A stretch of 42,106 nt of DNA from W0P28-013 sp963658575 (lineage in GTDB: Bacteria > Bacteroidota > Bacteroidia > Bacteroidales > Paludibacteraceae): assembly GCA_963658575.1 (NCBI GenBank), contig CAVKQB010000014.1, positions 1 to 42,106 of the forward strand, written 5' to 3'. The notes under the pieces are model-generated. The model saw only the letters and a list, made by a program, of their open reading frames with translations. It was not told the origin of the DNA and did not search any database. Positions 8,137 through 15,812 of the stretch are shown here, one piece after another; positions within the stretch are counted from its first letter, which is position 1, and each line of letters starts with the position of its first letter. Made by a program: the position numbers and the translations under genes.

Positions 8137-8346
8137 TTTTTTGAGTGCGAAAGTGTGAAAGTGTGAAAGTATGAAAGTGAAAAGTTTATAAAGTGAAAAA
8201 GTCTATAAAGTTGATTAGTTGATGGGATAATTGTCTTGCGACTTGCTACTTGTGTCTTGCTACTAATCAAATGTCTTTGCTCTATGTTCTATATTCTTTG
8301 TTCTTGAAATTGCGGCTCCTCACTCCTAATCCCTCATTTCTCACTT
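8137..8346. repeat. Intergenic mosaic repeat R3
   Basis: This fills the aroC-slyD spacer. From left to right it holds GTGAAAGT octads (8150-8190), AAGTTTATAAAGT words, the GATTAGTTGAT word, the linker TCTTGCGACTTGCTACTTG (from 8234), CTTGCTACTAATCAA, TTTGTTC-type heptads (about 8275-8305), and CTCACTCCTAATCCCTCATT words up to the slyD stop codon. The 45 bases at 8234-8278 are identical to 33294-33338, 33516-33560 and 33738-33782. Confidence 0.88.
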
Positions 8347-8347
8347 T

Positions 8348-8899
8348 TTAATCGCAGCACGAACCGCCGCAGTTGCCGCCGCAGTTGTCACAGCCACAGC
8401 CACAGCCACAGCCGCCCGACATGGCGCGCAAATCTTCTTCGGTTGGCTCGTGCACGTCGAGCACAGTGCCTTTGAAATAGAGGTCTTCGCCCGACAACGG
8501 GTGGTTCAGATCGACTTTGACGGCATCGGGTTTTACCTCTACCACTTCGGCATTGATGCGCTGACCTTCGCTATCGACCAGCGGCACAATCGCACCCGGA
8601 TAAACGCCTTTTTCGTCGATTTTACCGTCGATTTCGAAAATTTTGCGTGGCAGGTCGATGACGCTTTCTTCGTCGTATTCGCCGTAGGCATCGGCGCAAG
8701 GAATCATAAAATCGAACGTGTCGCCTGTGGCGAGTTCTGCCAAATTCTCTTCAAATTTTTGCAGCATCATGCCGATGCCGTAGAAGAATTTCAGCGGCTG
8801 TCCGTCCTGAGTCTCTTCCATCAATTCCATGGTGCCGTCGTCGTTTTTTACATACAGTTTGTAGTCGACCGACACAAGTAGGTTGTTTGCGATTTTCAT
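8348..8899 (-). CDS. slyD: SlyD-like FKBP peptidyl-prolyl isomerase with Cys-only tail
   Basis: A 183-residue cytoplasmic prolyl isomerase/chaperone. The split FKBP domain is visible (NLLVSVDYKLYVK..., PLKFFYGIGMMLQKFEENL, then IDLPRKIF before the insert-in-flap region and PLSGEDLYFKGTVLDV after it), as in SlyD. SlyD proteins couple folding to metal handling through a metal-binding C-terminus, which is His-rich in E. coli. Here residues from about 161 consist of Gly and Cys (GGCGCGCGCDNC, then CGGNCGGSCCD), eight Cys and no His. I infer soft-metal binding (Ni, Zn, Cu). The gene is flanked on both sides by repeat spacers. Confidence 0.9.
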   Translation of the reverse strand: MKIANNLLVSVDYKLYVKNDDGTMELMEETQDGQPLKFFYGIGMMLQKFEENLAELATGDTFDFMIPCADAYGEYDEESVIDLPRKIFEIDGKIDEKGVYPGAIVPLVDSEGQRINAEVVEVKPDAVKVDLNHPLSGEDLYFKGTVLDVHEPTEEDLRAMSGGCGCGCGCDNCGGNCGGSCCD

Positions 8900-8904
8900 A
8901 ATGT

Positions 8905-8993
8905 TTATTTAATTTCAGATTTCAAATTTCAGATTTCAGATTTCAAATTGCTTGGACGCACTCGGCGCGTCCCTACTTTCACACTAATTTCAT
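8905..8993. repeat. Intergenic mosaic repeat R4 with GC hairpin
   Basis: CAGATTT/CAAATTT heptads (8912-8948) are followed by a GC-rich hairpin, GGACGC...GCGTCC (8954-8972), then CTACTTTCACACT. The frame around the hairpin (CAAATTGCT before, CCCTACTTTC after) is shared with 22591-22627. Confidence 0.8.
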
Positions 8994-9009
8994 CTTGTTA
9001 CTAAAAAAA

Positions 9010-11778
9010 TTAGAACCATGTGGCATTGCGGCTGTTGTCGCTGCGTTTTTCGTATTTCAGGTCTTGTAGCATCGAGGCGTTCACGCCGATGGTAACCATG
9101 TACGATTTGTACAGTCCGAACGGCGACACGCTGGCCGAAAGCCGCCAACAGTGCAGGTCGCGCACGATGGAGAAGGTCATCTGCGTGATTTTCAGTTCTT
9201 TCAGGTCGAACGAGCCGCTGTAGTTCATGCGCCATTTGGGCGTTGGGTTCACGTGTCCCGAAAAACTGAGGTTGTGTGTCCATTCGCGCTTGTAGTCCAT
9301 CTTTTCGTAGTCGAATGTGCTGCCTGTGCGCCACGCCACGGAGTAGTTCACCGTGAAACTCCACGAAAATTCGGGTTTCATGTAGCCGTCTTCGTCGGCG
9401 GTTGCTTCGGCCGACTTGTCTTTTTGTCCATCTTTGTCGATGTTCGACGGCTCGTCCATATCGAAATTGACATCGGTTGCCATCGGGTCGCGCTCTTCTT
9501 CTTCGTCGGAATTTTTGCTCTTGTCTTTCTTTTTGAACGTGTTGTTGTCGATGGTGTATTGGAACGAGGTGCCGGTTCCCAAAAATCTTGGGAAATCGCG
9601 CAACTCATTGATTCTTACCGGATTGCCGTAACTATTCAGACCGTATTTGTAGGGGTCCCACGAGCCGGCGAGGTTCAACGAAAACGATTTCGTCAGTTTC
9701 AGTCGCAGGCTGGTGCTGAAGTTTTGTAGCCGCAGCGAGTCGGCCGCAAAGTTGTAGCCGCCCGAAATGGTGAAGTTGTCGATGAGGCTCACCTTTTTAT
9801 ATTGTGTGGTGCCCATCTCTTCCGATTTTTTGCGGTCTTTCACCTTCATCTCCACGTTGTTGCTCAGCGACCAGTTGAGCGAGCCCTGCATGCCGCGCCC
9901 GGGCACGCCGTACATGCCGTTCGAGTAGGGCGAATAGGTTACCGATTCGTGGCGCACCTTGTCGGCGTTGTTTTTATCGACAATCACTTTGTCGTAAGTG
10001 TCGTAGAATTTCCATATTTTGTCCTCCCAATCGGGGTGGTAGTTGAACGATATGGACGGCGTCAGGACGTGGCGAATGCGATCGACTTTGTCGCCAAACA
10101 GTTTGCGTATGGGCGTGTAGTAGCCGTAGAGTTTGGTCTGCAAACTGATGCCCGCCGTGAAATCGTACACGTTGTAAAAACCGGTAACGGTGTCGAGCAC
10201 CTCTTGCTGCATCTGCTTGTCCCACGAACGGTTCACCTTGCTGAAATACATGCGGTCTTGAAACGTGAAACTCGGCGTAACGGTCAGGTATTTGAACAGC
10301 GTGAACGAGGCCGCGATGGGCAGTTTGTGGTTGATGGCGTTGCGCCAGTCTTTGGTGAATTTCGATTGGGCAAATTTGCTCTCCTTGCACGATATGCTGT
10401 TGGCAAAGGTCATGTTGTACGAGAGGTAGATTTTCTCGTAGAATCGCTCTTTGCCCACGGGATTTTTGCGTTTGAACGGATAGACGCGGCTCATGTTTAC
10501 CGTCAGATTTGGCAATGTAAGCGAGATGGTCGAATCCTGCGAACGCTGCGATACGAGGGCGTTTATCGACAGACTCCACGGACTTTCGGGGAAACGTTGC
10601 GTGTAACTGACGCTCGAACTTGTGATGTTTTTCGATTGTTCGGCGGGATTGTAGTAGTTGTTCACGTTGCTGTGGCTGTAGCCGCTTGTCGAGAAATCGA
10701 CCGAAGCCGAAAAGGTCGAGTATTGGCTCGCTTTCGGGTCTTGCCGATGCGTCCATGTCAGTTTGAAGTTGCGGTACTTCTGATAGTCGGGCATGTCTTT
10801 TTCGCCATAGACATCTTCGCGGTAGGTGGCGCGGAAGTTGCCGCTGAATTTGTAACGCAGTGCGTAGGTGCTTCCCAACTGCACGCCCCAAGTGCCTTTG
10901 GTGTAGATTTCGCCCGTCAGTTCGAGGTCGATGTGGTCGTTGATGGCAAAATAGTAACCGCCGTTTTTCAGGTAAAGGCCGCGTTCCATCTCGTCGCCGT
11001 ACGATGGCATGATGATGCCCGACGAATAACTCGATGTGAATGGGAAAAATCCAAACGGCACAGCCAGCGGCAACGGCACATCGGCCAGCACCAGATAGGC
11101 GGGACCCGCCGCAATGTGGCTGCCGGGGCGCACTTTGGCTTTGGTCAGTTGCAAATAGAAGTGCGGGTGGTCGTGGTCGTCGCAGGTGGTGTATTTGCCG
11201 CCCTGCATAAACATGTCTTCGTTTTCGAGCCGCTTGGCTTTGTCGGCCACAATGTAACCCTCGCCCTGTTGCGTTACGCCACCGCGTATGAAACCGCGCC
11301 GTGTGCGGAAGTTGTACGACATCTCTTTCGACGAGTAGGGCTGATCGCCGTCCTTGAACACCGGCAAACCGATGTCGTTGCCGAGACTGTCGGTCGTTCC
11401 CATGGCATACACGGTGCTGCTGTCCATGCTCATGCGTATGATTTCGGCTTCGAGTTCGATGGGGCGGTCTTGTGCGTAGCGCACGTTGCTGCTGCCATAA
11501 AGAAATCCGATGCCAGTGCCGTAGAAAATGATGGAGTCGTTGCAGTGGTAGTGTATCGGCGCGTCGATGTCGTCGTTTTGCTCGCGTTTGGCGGGCATTT
11601 GCACGGTCGAATCGGGCTGCGATGGCACCGCCGCCATCGTGTCGAGGGCGTTTTCTACCGTGTCGAGGGCATTCGCGATGGTGCGCAACGAATCTGTCGG
11701 CGCATTTTCGGCAGCAAAGGTGCGCAAAATGCCAACGGTCAAAAGAACTATCGCAAGTTTTAACTCTTTGAATCTCAA
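9010..11778 (-). CDS. lptD: LPS-assembly protein LptD (OstA/Imp) homologue
   Basis: A 922-residue outer-membrane protein. The N-terminal part (about 85-290) contains the OstA-like jellyroll that receives LPS from LptA (DSIIFYGTGIGFLYGSSNV..., YIVADKAKRLENEDMFMQGG), and the rest is the LptD barrel region (PFGFFPFTSSYSSGIIMPSYG, then many aromatic strands). LptD inserts LPS into the outer leaflet. An acidic, Lys-rich loop (KKKDKSKNSDEEEERDPMA and following) interrupts the barrel near residue 755. No in-frame ATG precedes the signal peptide. TTG 11778 gives MRFKELKLAIVLLTVGILRTFAA, and it fits the promoter at 11819-11826, which rules out the far upstream TTG at 11829. Confidence 0.9.
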   Translation of the reverse strand: MRFKELKLAIVLLTVGILRTFAAENAPTDSLRTIANALDTVENALDTMAAVPSQPDSTVQMPAKREQNDDIDAPIHYHCNDSIIFYGTGIGFLYGSSNVRYAQDRPIELEAEIIRMSMDSSTVYAMGTTDSLGNDIGLPVFKDGDQPYSSKEMSYNFRTRRGFIRGGVTQQGEGYIVADKAKRLENEDMFMQGGKYTTCDDHDHPHFYLQLTKAKVRPGSHIAAGPAYLVLADVPLPLAVPFGFFPFTSSYSSGIIMPSYGDEMERGLYLKNGGYYFAINDHIDLELTGEIYTKGTWGVQLGSTYALRYKFSGNFRATYREDVYGEKDMPDYQKYRNFKLTWTHRQDPKASQYSTFSASVDFSTSGYSHSNVNNYYNPAEQSKNITSSSVSYTQRFPESPWSLSINALVSQRSQDSTISLTLPNLTVNMSRVYPFKRKNPVGKERFYEKIYLSYNMTFANSISCKESKFAQSKFTKDWRNAINHKLPIAASFTLFKYLTVTPSFTFQDRMYFSKVNRSWDKQMQQEVLDTVTGFYNVYDFTAGISLQTKLYGYYTPIRKLFGDKVDRIRHVLTPSISFNYHPDWEDKIWKFYDTYDKVIVDKNNADKVRHESVTYSPYSNGMYGVPGRGMQGSLNWSLSNNVEMKVKDRKKSEEMGTTQYKKVSLIDNFTISGGYNFAADSLRLQNFSTSLRLKLTKSFSLNLAGSWDPYKYGLNSYGNPVRINELRDFPRFLGTGTSFQYTIDNNTFKKKDKSKNSDEEEERDPMATDVNFDMDEPSNIDKDGQKDKSAEATADEDGYMKPEFSWSFTVNYSVAWRTGSTFDYEKMDYKREWTHNLSFSGHVNPTPKWRMNYSGSFDLKELKITQMTFSIVRDLHCWRLSASVSPFGLYKSYMVTIGVNASMLQDLKYEKRSDNSRNATWF

Positions 11779-11818
11779 TGCTTTATCGATAGTTGCGGCG
11801 TGTGCCGCATACAATCTA

Positions 11819-11826
11819 CAAAGATA
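11819..11826 (-). promoter_or_regulatory. -7 promoter element for lptD
   Basis: On the minus strand this reads TATCTTTG (TAnnTTTG). It lies 40 nt before the proposed TTG start, and no good -33 TTG is visible. Confidence 0.65.
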
Positions 11827-11910
11827 CAAAAAAAACTGCTAATTCCGCACCACTTTTTTCTCGGCACGAAAAAAAGAGATTTTCAGCTCCGCTACTTGCC
11901 GAAAAATAAC

Positions 11911-11918
11911 TACCTTTG
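11911..11918 (+). promoter_or_regulatory. -7 promoter element for mlaE
   Basis: TACCTTTG matches TAnnTTTG, 26 nt before the ATG of mlaE. It is divergent from the lptD promoter, so two outer-membrane lipid genes share a 166-nt intergenic region. Confidence 0.65.
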
Positions 11919-11944
11919 TACTCATCAAAAAAACTGATGCGACA

Positions 11945-12685
11945 ATGAATGGAATCGAATCGATAGGGCGGTACGCCATGCTCATGGGGCGTACGTTTAC
12001 CAAGCCCGACAATTGGAAAATGTTTTGGCGGCAACTGCCCAAAGAGATTATCAAATTGGGCTACGACTCCATATTTCTGATTCTGATAATTTCGGTGTTT
12101 ATGGGCGTAATCATGACCATGCAGGTGGTGCTGAACACCGAAAATCCGCTTCTGCCGCGCTACACCACAGGTCTGATGCTGCGCGATACCTATCTGCTCG
12201 AATTTTCGAGCACCATCATGTGTCTGTTGCTGGCGGGCAAAGTCGGTTCTAACATCGCCTCCGAAATTGGCTCGATGCGCGTGTCGGAACAGATCGATGC
12301 GCTCGAAATCATGGGCGTCAATTCGGCCAATTACCTTATTTTGCCAAAAATCGTCGGTTTGGTGGTGTTCATGCCCGTGTTGGTAACGCTCTGCGTGGTC
12401 ATCGGACTGCTGGGCGGCGTGGGCGTGGCGCGCTTCACCGACATGATAACGATGGACGACTTTATCTACGGTTTGCAGTACGCCTTTATTCCGTTCTATT
12501 TCACCTATAGCATGGTCAAATCTGTCATTTTTGGCTTCATCATCGCTTCGGTGGCGGCCTACTATGGCTACTACGCCTACGGTGGCGCGCTCGAAGTGGG
12601 ACACGCCAGCACGCACGCCGTGGTCAAAAGCAGCATCATCATGCTACTGGCCGATATCGTCATCACGCAACTGATGCTTAATTAG
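11945..12685 (+). CDS. mlaE: MlaE-family ABC transporter permease
   Basis: A 246-residue integral membrane permease of the MlaE/YrbE family, part of the system that moves phospholipids between the membranes to keep outer-membrane asymmetry. Motifs include the membrane-edge sequence VGSNIASEIGSMRVSEQIDAL (about 100-120, beginning KVGSN), which contains the family EQIDAL box, and about five hydrophobic segments. The ATPase partner MlaF is the next gene on the same strand. No MlaD substrate-binding gene is present in the window. The spacer to mlaF is a 153-nt repeat block, unusual for two subunits of one complex. Confidence 0.95.
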   Translation: MNGIESIGRYAMLMGRTFTKPDNWKMFWRQLPKEIIKLGYDSIFLILIISVFMGVIMTMQVVLNTENPLLPRYTTGLMLRDTYLLEFSSTIMCLLLAGKVGSNIASEIGSMRVSEQIDALEIMGVNSANYLILPKIVGLVVFMPVLVTLCVVIGLLGGVGVARFTDMITMDDFIYGLQYAFIPFYFTYSMVKSVIFGFIIASVAAYYGYYAYGGALEVGHASTHAVVKSSIIMLLADIVITQLMLN

Positions 12686-12835
12686 TTAGAAGTGAGAAAT
12701 TAGTAGTGAGTAGTGAGGAATTAGGAATTAGGAATTAGGAATTAGGAGTGAGGAGTTGTTGGGTACAATTAATCAATTATCCAATCAATTTTCAAATTTT
12801 CAAATCTTCAAACAATTGTCCATTGTCAATTCAAC
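12686..12835. repeat. Mosaic repeat R5 between mlaE and mlaF
   Basis: GTGAGTA heptads (about 12705-12720), GGAATTA heptads (about 12717-12750), then AATCAATT/TTTTCAAA words up to the mlaF start. It begins directly at the mlaE stop codon. No terminator or TAnnTTTG promoter is visible inside, so it is probably transcribed as part of a mlaEF message. Confidence 0.8.
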
Positions 12836-12838
12836 AAA

Positions 12839-13600
12839 ATGATTCAAGTCAATAATCTCAATAAATCGTTCGATGGCAAGCAGGTGTTGCGCGATATCAA
12901 CGCTACATTCATGCACGGCAAGGTGAACCAGATAATAGGGCAGAGCGGCTCGGGCAAAACGGTGCTGATGAAAAGCGTTATCGGACTTTTCCCCATTGAT
13001 TCGGGCGAAGTGCTTTACGACGGCCGCAATCTGACCCAAATGTCACCGAAGGAGGTGAAACTGCTGCGCCGCGAAGTGGGCATGCTTTTCCAAGGTTCCG
13101 CCCTGTTCGACTCGCTCTCGGTGCTCGAAAACGTGATGTTTCCGCTCGAAATGTTTGCCAACATGACCGCCATCGAGATGGAGCGGCGCGCCAAATTTTG
13201 CCTCGAACGTGTCGATCTGAATCCGAACGCCTACAACCTCGCTCCGTCCGAAATATCGGGCGGCATGCAGAAACGTGTGGCCATCGCGCGCGCCATCGCA
13301 CTGAATCCGAAATACCTTTTCTGCGACGAGCCAAATTCAGGACTCGACCCCGTAACGTCGCTCGTCATCGACCGCCTGATAGAGGACATCACCAACGAGT
13401 ACGGCATCACAACGGTGGTCAACACGCACGACATGAACTCGGTGATGGAATTTGGCGCAAATATCGTGCTGATAGACAAAGGCACAATCGCTTGGACAGG
13501 CTCGAAAGAGGAGATTTTTACCGCCGAAAACGAAACACTCAACAACTTCGTATTCGCATCGAATCTGTTCAAAAAAGTGAAGGCAGCCATGACAAAATGA
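12839..13600 (+). CDS. mlaF: MlaF-family ABC transporter ATPase
   Basis: A 253-residue ATPase that powers the MlaE permease at the inner membrane. It has the Walker A GQSGSGKT (34-41), Q-loop FQGS (Gln85), ABC signature SGGMQ (140-144), Walker B YLFCDEP (Asp163, Glu164) and H-loop His197. The segment FQGSALFDSLSVLENVMFPL is typical of MlaF proteins as opposed to other ABC ATPases. Length matches the family. It follows mlaE across a repeat spacer and ends 86 nt before the DksA-type gene, which has its own promoter motif. Confidence 0.96.
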   Translation: MIQVNNLNKSFDGKQVLRDINATFMHGKVNQIIGQSGSGKTVLMKSVIGLFPIDSGEVLYDGRNLTQMSPKEVKLLRREVGMLFQGSALFDSLSVLENVMFPLEMFANMTAIEMERRAKFCLERVDLNPNAYNLAPSEISGGMQKRVAIARAIALNPKYLFCDEPNSGLDPVTSLVIDRLIEDITNEYGITTVVNTHDMNSVMEFGANIVLIDKGTIAWTGSKEEIFTAENETLNNFVFASNLFKKVKAAMTK

Positions 13601-13653
13601 ATGCCTGTTGATAACTTCTCGACAAAAAACGTATCTATGCCGACAAAATAACG

Positions 13654-13661
13654 TACATTTG
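13654..13661 (+). promoter_or_regulatory. -7 promoter element for the DksA/TraR-type gene
   Basis: TACATTTG matches TAnnTTTG, 25 nt before the ATG at 13687. No -33 TTG is seen. Confidence 0.55.
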
Positions 13662-13686
13662 CCGAAACCTTAAAAAAACAATAGCC

Positions 13687-14064
13687 ATGGCAGAGAAGAC
13701 AAGATATTCAGACGAAGAGTTGGAAGAATTTCGCGTGCTTATTCAGGCAAAATTGGACAAAGCCTTGCACGAATACAACGAGTACAGTTCGTATGTGAAC
13801 AACTCCGACGGCAACGACGTAACCGATACGTCGCCCACGTTCAAAACGCTCGAAGAGGGCGCAACGACCCTCTCGAAAGAGGAGTGCGGACGGTTGGCGC
13901 AACGCCAGATGGAGTTCATACAGCACCTGCAGGCCGCCTTGGTGCGCATTCAGAACAAAACGTATGGCATCTGCCGCGAGACGGGCAAACTGATTCCGAA
14001 AGAACGGTTGCGCGCCGTGCCGCACGCCACACTCAGCATCGAGGCCAAGCAAAAACGCAAATAA
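13687..14064 (+). CDS. DksA/TraR C4-type family protein lacking most zinc cysteines
   Basis: A 125-residue protein with an N-terminal coiled coil (about 8-90) and a C-terminal DksA/TraR zinc-finger region (about 93-120). DksA acts in the secondary channel of RNA polymerase with ppGpp; family membership is clear from YGICRETGKLIPKERLRAVP. The four zinc cysteines of classical DksA are reduced to one (Cys96); the second position of the first pair is Thr99 and the last pair is replaced by TLSIEAK. The reading frame is intact, so this is substitution and not a frameshift. A fold without zinc is inferred. The gene ends at a strong bidirectional terminator. Confidence 0.88.
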   Translation: MAEKTRYSDEELEEFRVLIQAKLDKALHEYNEYSSYVNNSDGNDVTDTSPTFKTLEEGATTLSKEECGRLAQRQMEFIQHLQAALVRIQNKTYGICRETGKLIPKERLRAVPHATLSIEAKQKRK

Positions 14065-14081
14065 CGCGCACTTGACGATAC

Positions 14082-14118
14082 AAAAAGGCGGAAATGCACC
14101 GTGCATTTCCGCCTTTTT
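14082..14118. terminator. Bidirectional terminator between the DksA-type and Cys-rich genes
   Basis: A perfect inverted repeat (AAAAAGGCGGAAATGCAC / GTGCATTTCCGCCTTTTT) gives a long stem with a T-run on both strands between two convergent genes. Confidence 0.92.
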
Positions 14119-14143
14119 TGTGTTGAAAAATCTCCGAAAAAGA

Positions 14144-14659
14144 CTATTTCTTGTCGCAAGCTGGTTTTTCGCCCTTGCAGCAAGGCTTTTCGCCTTTGTG
14201 GCAGCAAGGTTTGTCGCCTTTGCAGCATTTCGGGGCGTCTTTTTTGCAGCAGGGTTTGTCGATTTCTTCGAGCAGGGCTTTCTGTTCGGCGATGCTCAAC
14301 TCGTCGATTTTCTCGAATTTGGCTTTGATTTCGGCGCATTTGGCTTCGTGCTCTTTGAGGCGAGCAACTTCGGCAGCGTGGTGCTCTTCGCATTTGGCAA
14401 TGCGTTTTTCGACCAAGGCTTTGCGTTGTGCAATCAGAGCCGCTTGCTCCTCTTCGGCCAGTTCGTCGAATTTTTCCCACTTGGCTTTCATCTCGTCGAT
14501 GGCGGCGCGCTCCTCTTCGGTCAGTTTGCAGCAAGGGGCTTTTTCGGGACGTTCGCAAACAGGTTTTTCGGCTTCTTGTTTGTCGCAGGCTTTGCCGCAA
14601 CACGAGGCGCAGGTGATGATGGCCGCAACGGCACACATCGTCAGAAATAATTTTTTCAT
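14144..14659 (-). CDS. Exported Cys-rich protein with coiled coil, unknown function
   Basis: A 171-residue protein I do not recognise. It starts with a signal-like segment (MKKLFLTMCAVAAIITC) running into a Cys cluster (Cys17, 20, 21, 25), so it may be a lipoprotein, although the lipobox is poor. Residues 48-135 are charged Glu/Ala/Lys helix, probably coiled coil. The C-terminus (137-171) has four CC pairs spaced 7-8 residues apart, each near KG or KP (CCKGDKP, CCHKGEKP, CCKGEKP). It has 19 Cys in all. Metal binding or a disulfide-linked surface is plausible but inferred. It has its own well-formed promoter (14746-14777) and a strong terminator, so it is a single-gene unit. Confidence 0.75.
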   Translation of the reverse strand: MKKLFLTMCAVAAIITCASCCGKACDKQEAEKPVCERPEKAPCCKLTEEERAAIDEMKAKWEKFDELAEEEQAALIAQRKALVEKRIAKCEEHHAAEVARLKEHEAKCAEIKAKFEKIDELSIAEQKALLEEIDKPCCKKDAPKCCKGDKPCCHKGEKPCCKGEKPACDKK

Positions 14660-14745
14660 AAAATAAACAATTAAAGGTGAATAATAATTCGGTTTTGGCA
14701 GGGCAGTGCGTCGGGAAAAAATGTTTTCGGCGTTTTACCCGATTG

Positions 14746-14777
14746 CAAAGGTATGGTTTTGAAACGGGTTCTGCAAA
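14746..14777 (-). promoter_or_regulatory. Full Bacteroidota promoter for the Cys-rich protein gene
   Basis: On the minus strand TTTG (14777-14774) is followed after 20 nt by TACCTTTG (14753-14746). Both boxes and the spacing match the Bacteroidota consensus. The predicted 5' leader is about 80 nt. Confidence 0.75.
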
Positions 14778-14795
14778 TTTTTTGTCGAGCGGTTG

Positions 14796-15701
14796 TTAGA
14801 TTTTGTCGGATTTGTGTTCGAGTTGATAGCCGAATCCGCGCAGTTTCTGTTCACGGTTGCGCCAGTCGCGTTCAACTTTGACGAAGAGTTCGAGAAACAC
14901 TTTTTTGCCGAAAAATGCCTCGATGTCTTTGCGCGCTTCGATGCCGACCTTGCGCAACGCCCTGCCGCCCTTGCCGATGAGAATGCCTTTTTGCGAATCG
15001 CGTTCGCAGAAAATGACGGCACTGATGCGTAGCAACGCCTCGTCCTCTTTGAACGATTCGACGGCCACTTCCACCGAGTAGGGAATCTCTTTGTCGTAGT
15101 TGAGCAGTATCTTTTCGCGTATGATTTCGTTCACGAAAAAGCGTTCGGGTTTGTCGGTGAGCGCATCTTTGTCGAAAAACGGCGGCGAGTCGGGTAGCAA
15201 CTCTTTGATGCGCTTGAACAGCGGCTCGATGTTGAATTTGGCCATGGCCGACAACGGGAAAATTTCGGCTTGCGGCAATTCGTTGTGCCAAAAATCGACC
15301 AACTCTTCCAAACGCGGCTGGTCTATCAGGTCGATTTTGTTGATGACGAGAATGATTTTGACGCTCTCCTGCATTTTTTGCACTTTTTCGAGAAAAAAAG
15401 CGTTCTTTTCGGCCGAGTCGAGCACGTCGGTAACGTAGAGCAGCACGTCGGCATCGGTGAGCGCGGAGTTCGAAAATTCGAGCATCGACTCCTGCAGTTT
15501 GTAGTTGGGTTTCAACACGCCGGGCGTGTCGGAATAGACTATCTGAAAGTCGTCGCCATTGACGATGCCCATGATGCGGTGGCGCGTGGTTTGCGCTTTC
15601 GATGTGATGATAGAGATGCGTTCGCCGACGAGTGCGTTCATCAGTGTCGATTTGCCGACGTTCGGATTGCCGACGATATTTACAAAACCTGCCTTGTGCA
15701 T
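14796..15701 (-). CDS. era: GTPase Era
   Basis: A 301-residue essential GTPase that binds the 3' end of 16S rRNA during 30S subunit maturation. GTPase motifs are G1 GNPNVGKS (11-18), switch region QTTRH (37-41), G3 DTPG (58-61), G4 NKID (121-124) and G5 SAM (151-153). The C-terminal KH domain contains GILIGKGG (239-246). Length matches the family (about 300). It lies 111 nt downstream of the secreted unknown gene, across a CTATAAC repeat. Confidence 0.98.
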   Translation of the reverse strand: MHKAGFVNIVGNPNVGKSTLMNALVGERISIITSKAQTTRHRIMGIVNGDDFQIVYSDTPGVLKPNYKLQESMLEFSNSALTDADVLLYVTDVLDSAEKNAFFLEKVQKMQESVKIILVINKIDLIDQPRLEELVDFWHNELPQAEIFPLSAMAKFNIEPLFKRIKELLPDSPPFFDKDALTDKPERFFVNEIIREKILLNYDKEIPYSVEVAVESFKEDEALLRISAVIFCERDSQKGILIGKGGRALRKVGIEARKDIEAFFGKKVFLELFVKVERDWRNREQKLRGFGYQLEHKSDKI

Positions 15702-15757
15702 ATTTTTCCGAGTTTGAAAAGTTGTTTGCGCTGTGCGCGTTTCTGTATTTCTCTAAT

Positions 15758-15812
15758 CTTTAACCTATAACCTATAACCTATAACCTATAACCTATAACC
15801 TCTCACCTAAAA
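15758..15812. repeat. Mosaic repeat R6 (CTATAAC heptads)
   Basis: About six tandem CTATAAC heptads followed by CTCTCACC, running directly into the stop codon of the minus-strand gene at 15813. It occupies half of the spacer to era. Confidence 0.85.

Noticed and set aside
8136..8270. N-terminal extension of chorismate synthase
   Set aside because: It translates repeat words and precedes the conserved AroC N-terminus.
9802..11763. 653-codon open frame on the plus strand opposite lptD
   Set aside because: LptD on the other strand is certain. The antisense frame stays open because the host codon use (TCG, GAA, GAC, GTC) seldom produces stops on the reverse strand. No homology, promoter or domain is visible.
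13978..14064. Frameshift in the DksA zinc finger
   Set aside because: Residues around and after the missing cysteines still follow the family pattern (KLIPKERLRAVPHATLSIEAK) in one frame, so the cysteines were substituted rather than lost through a shift.
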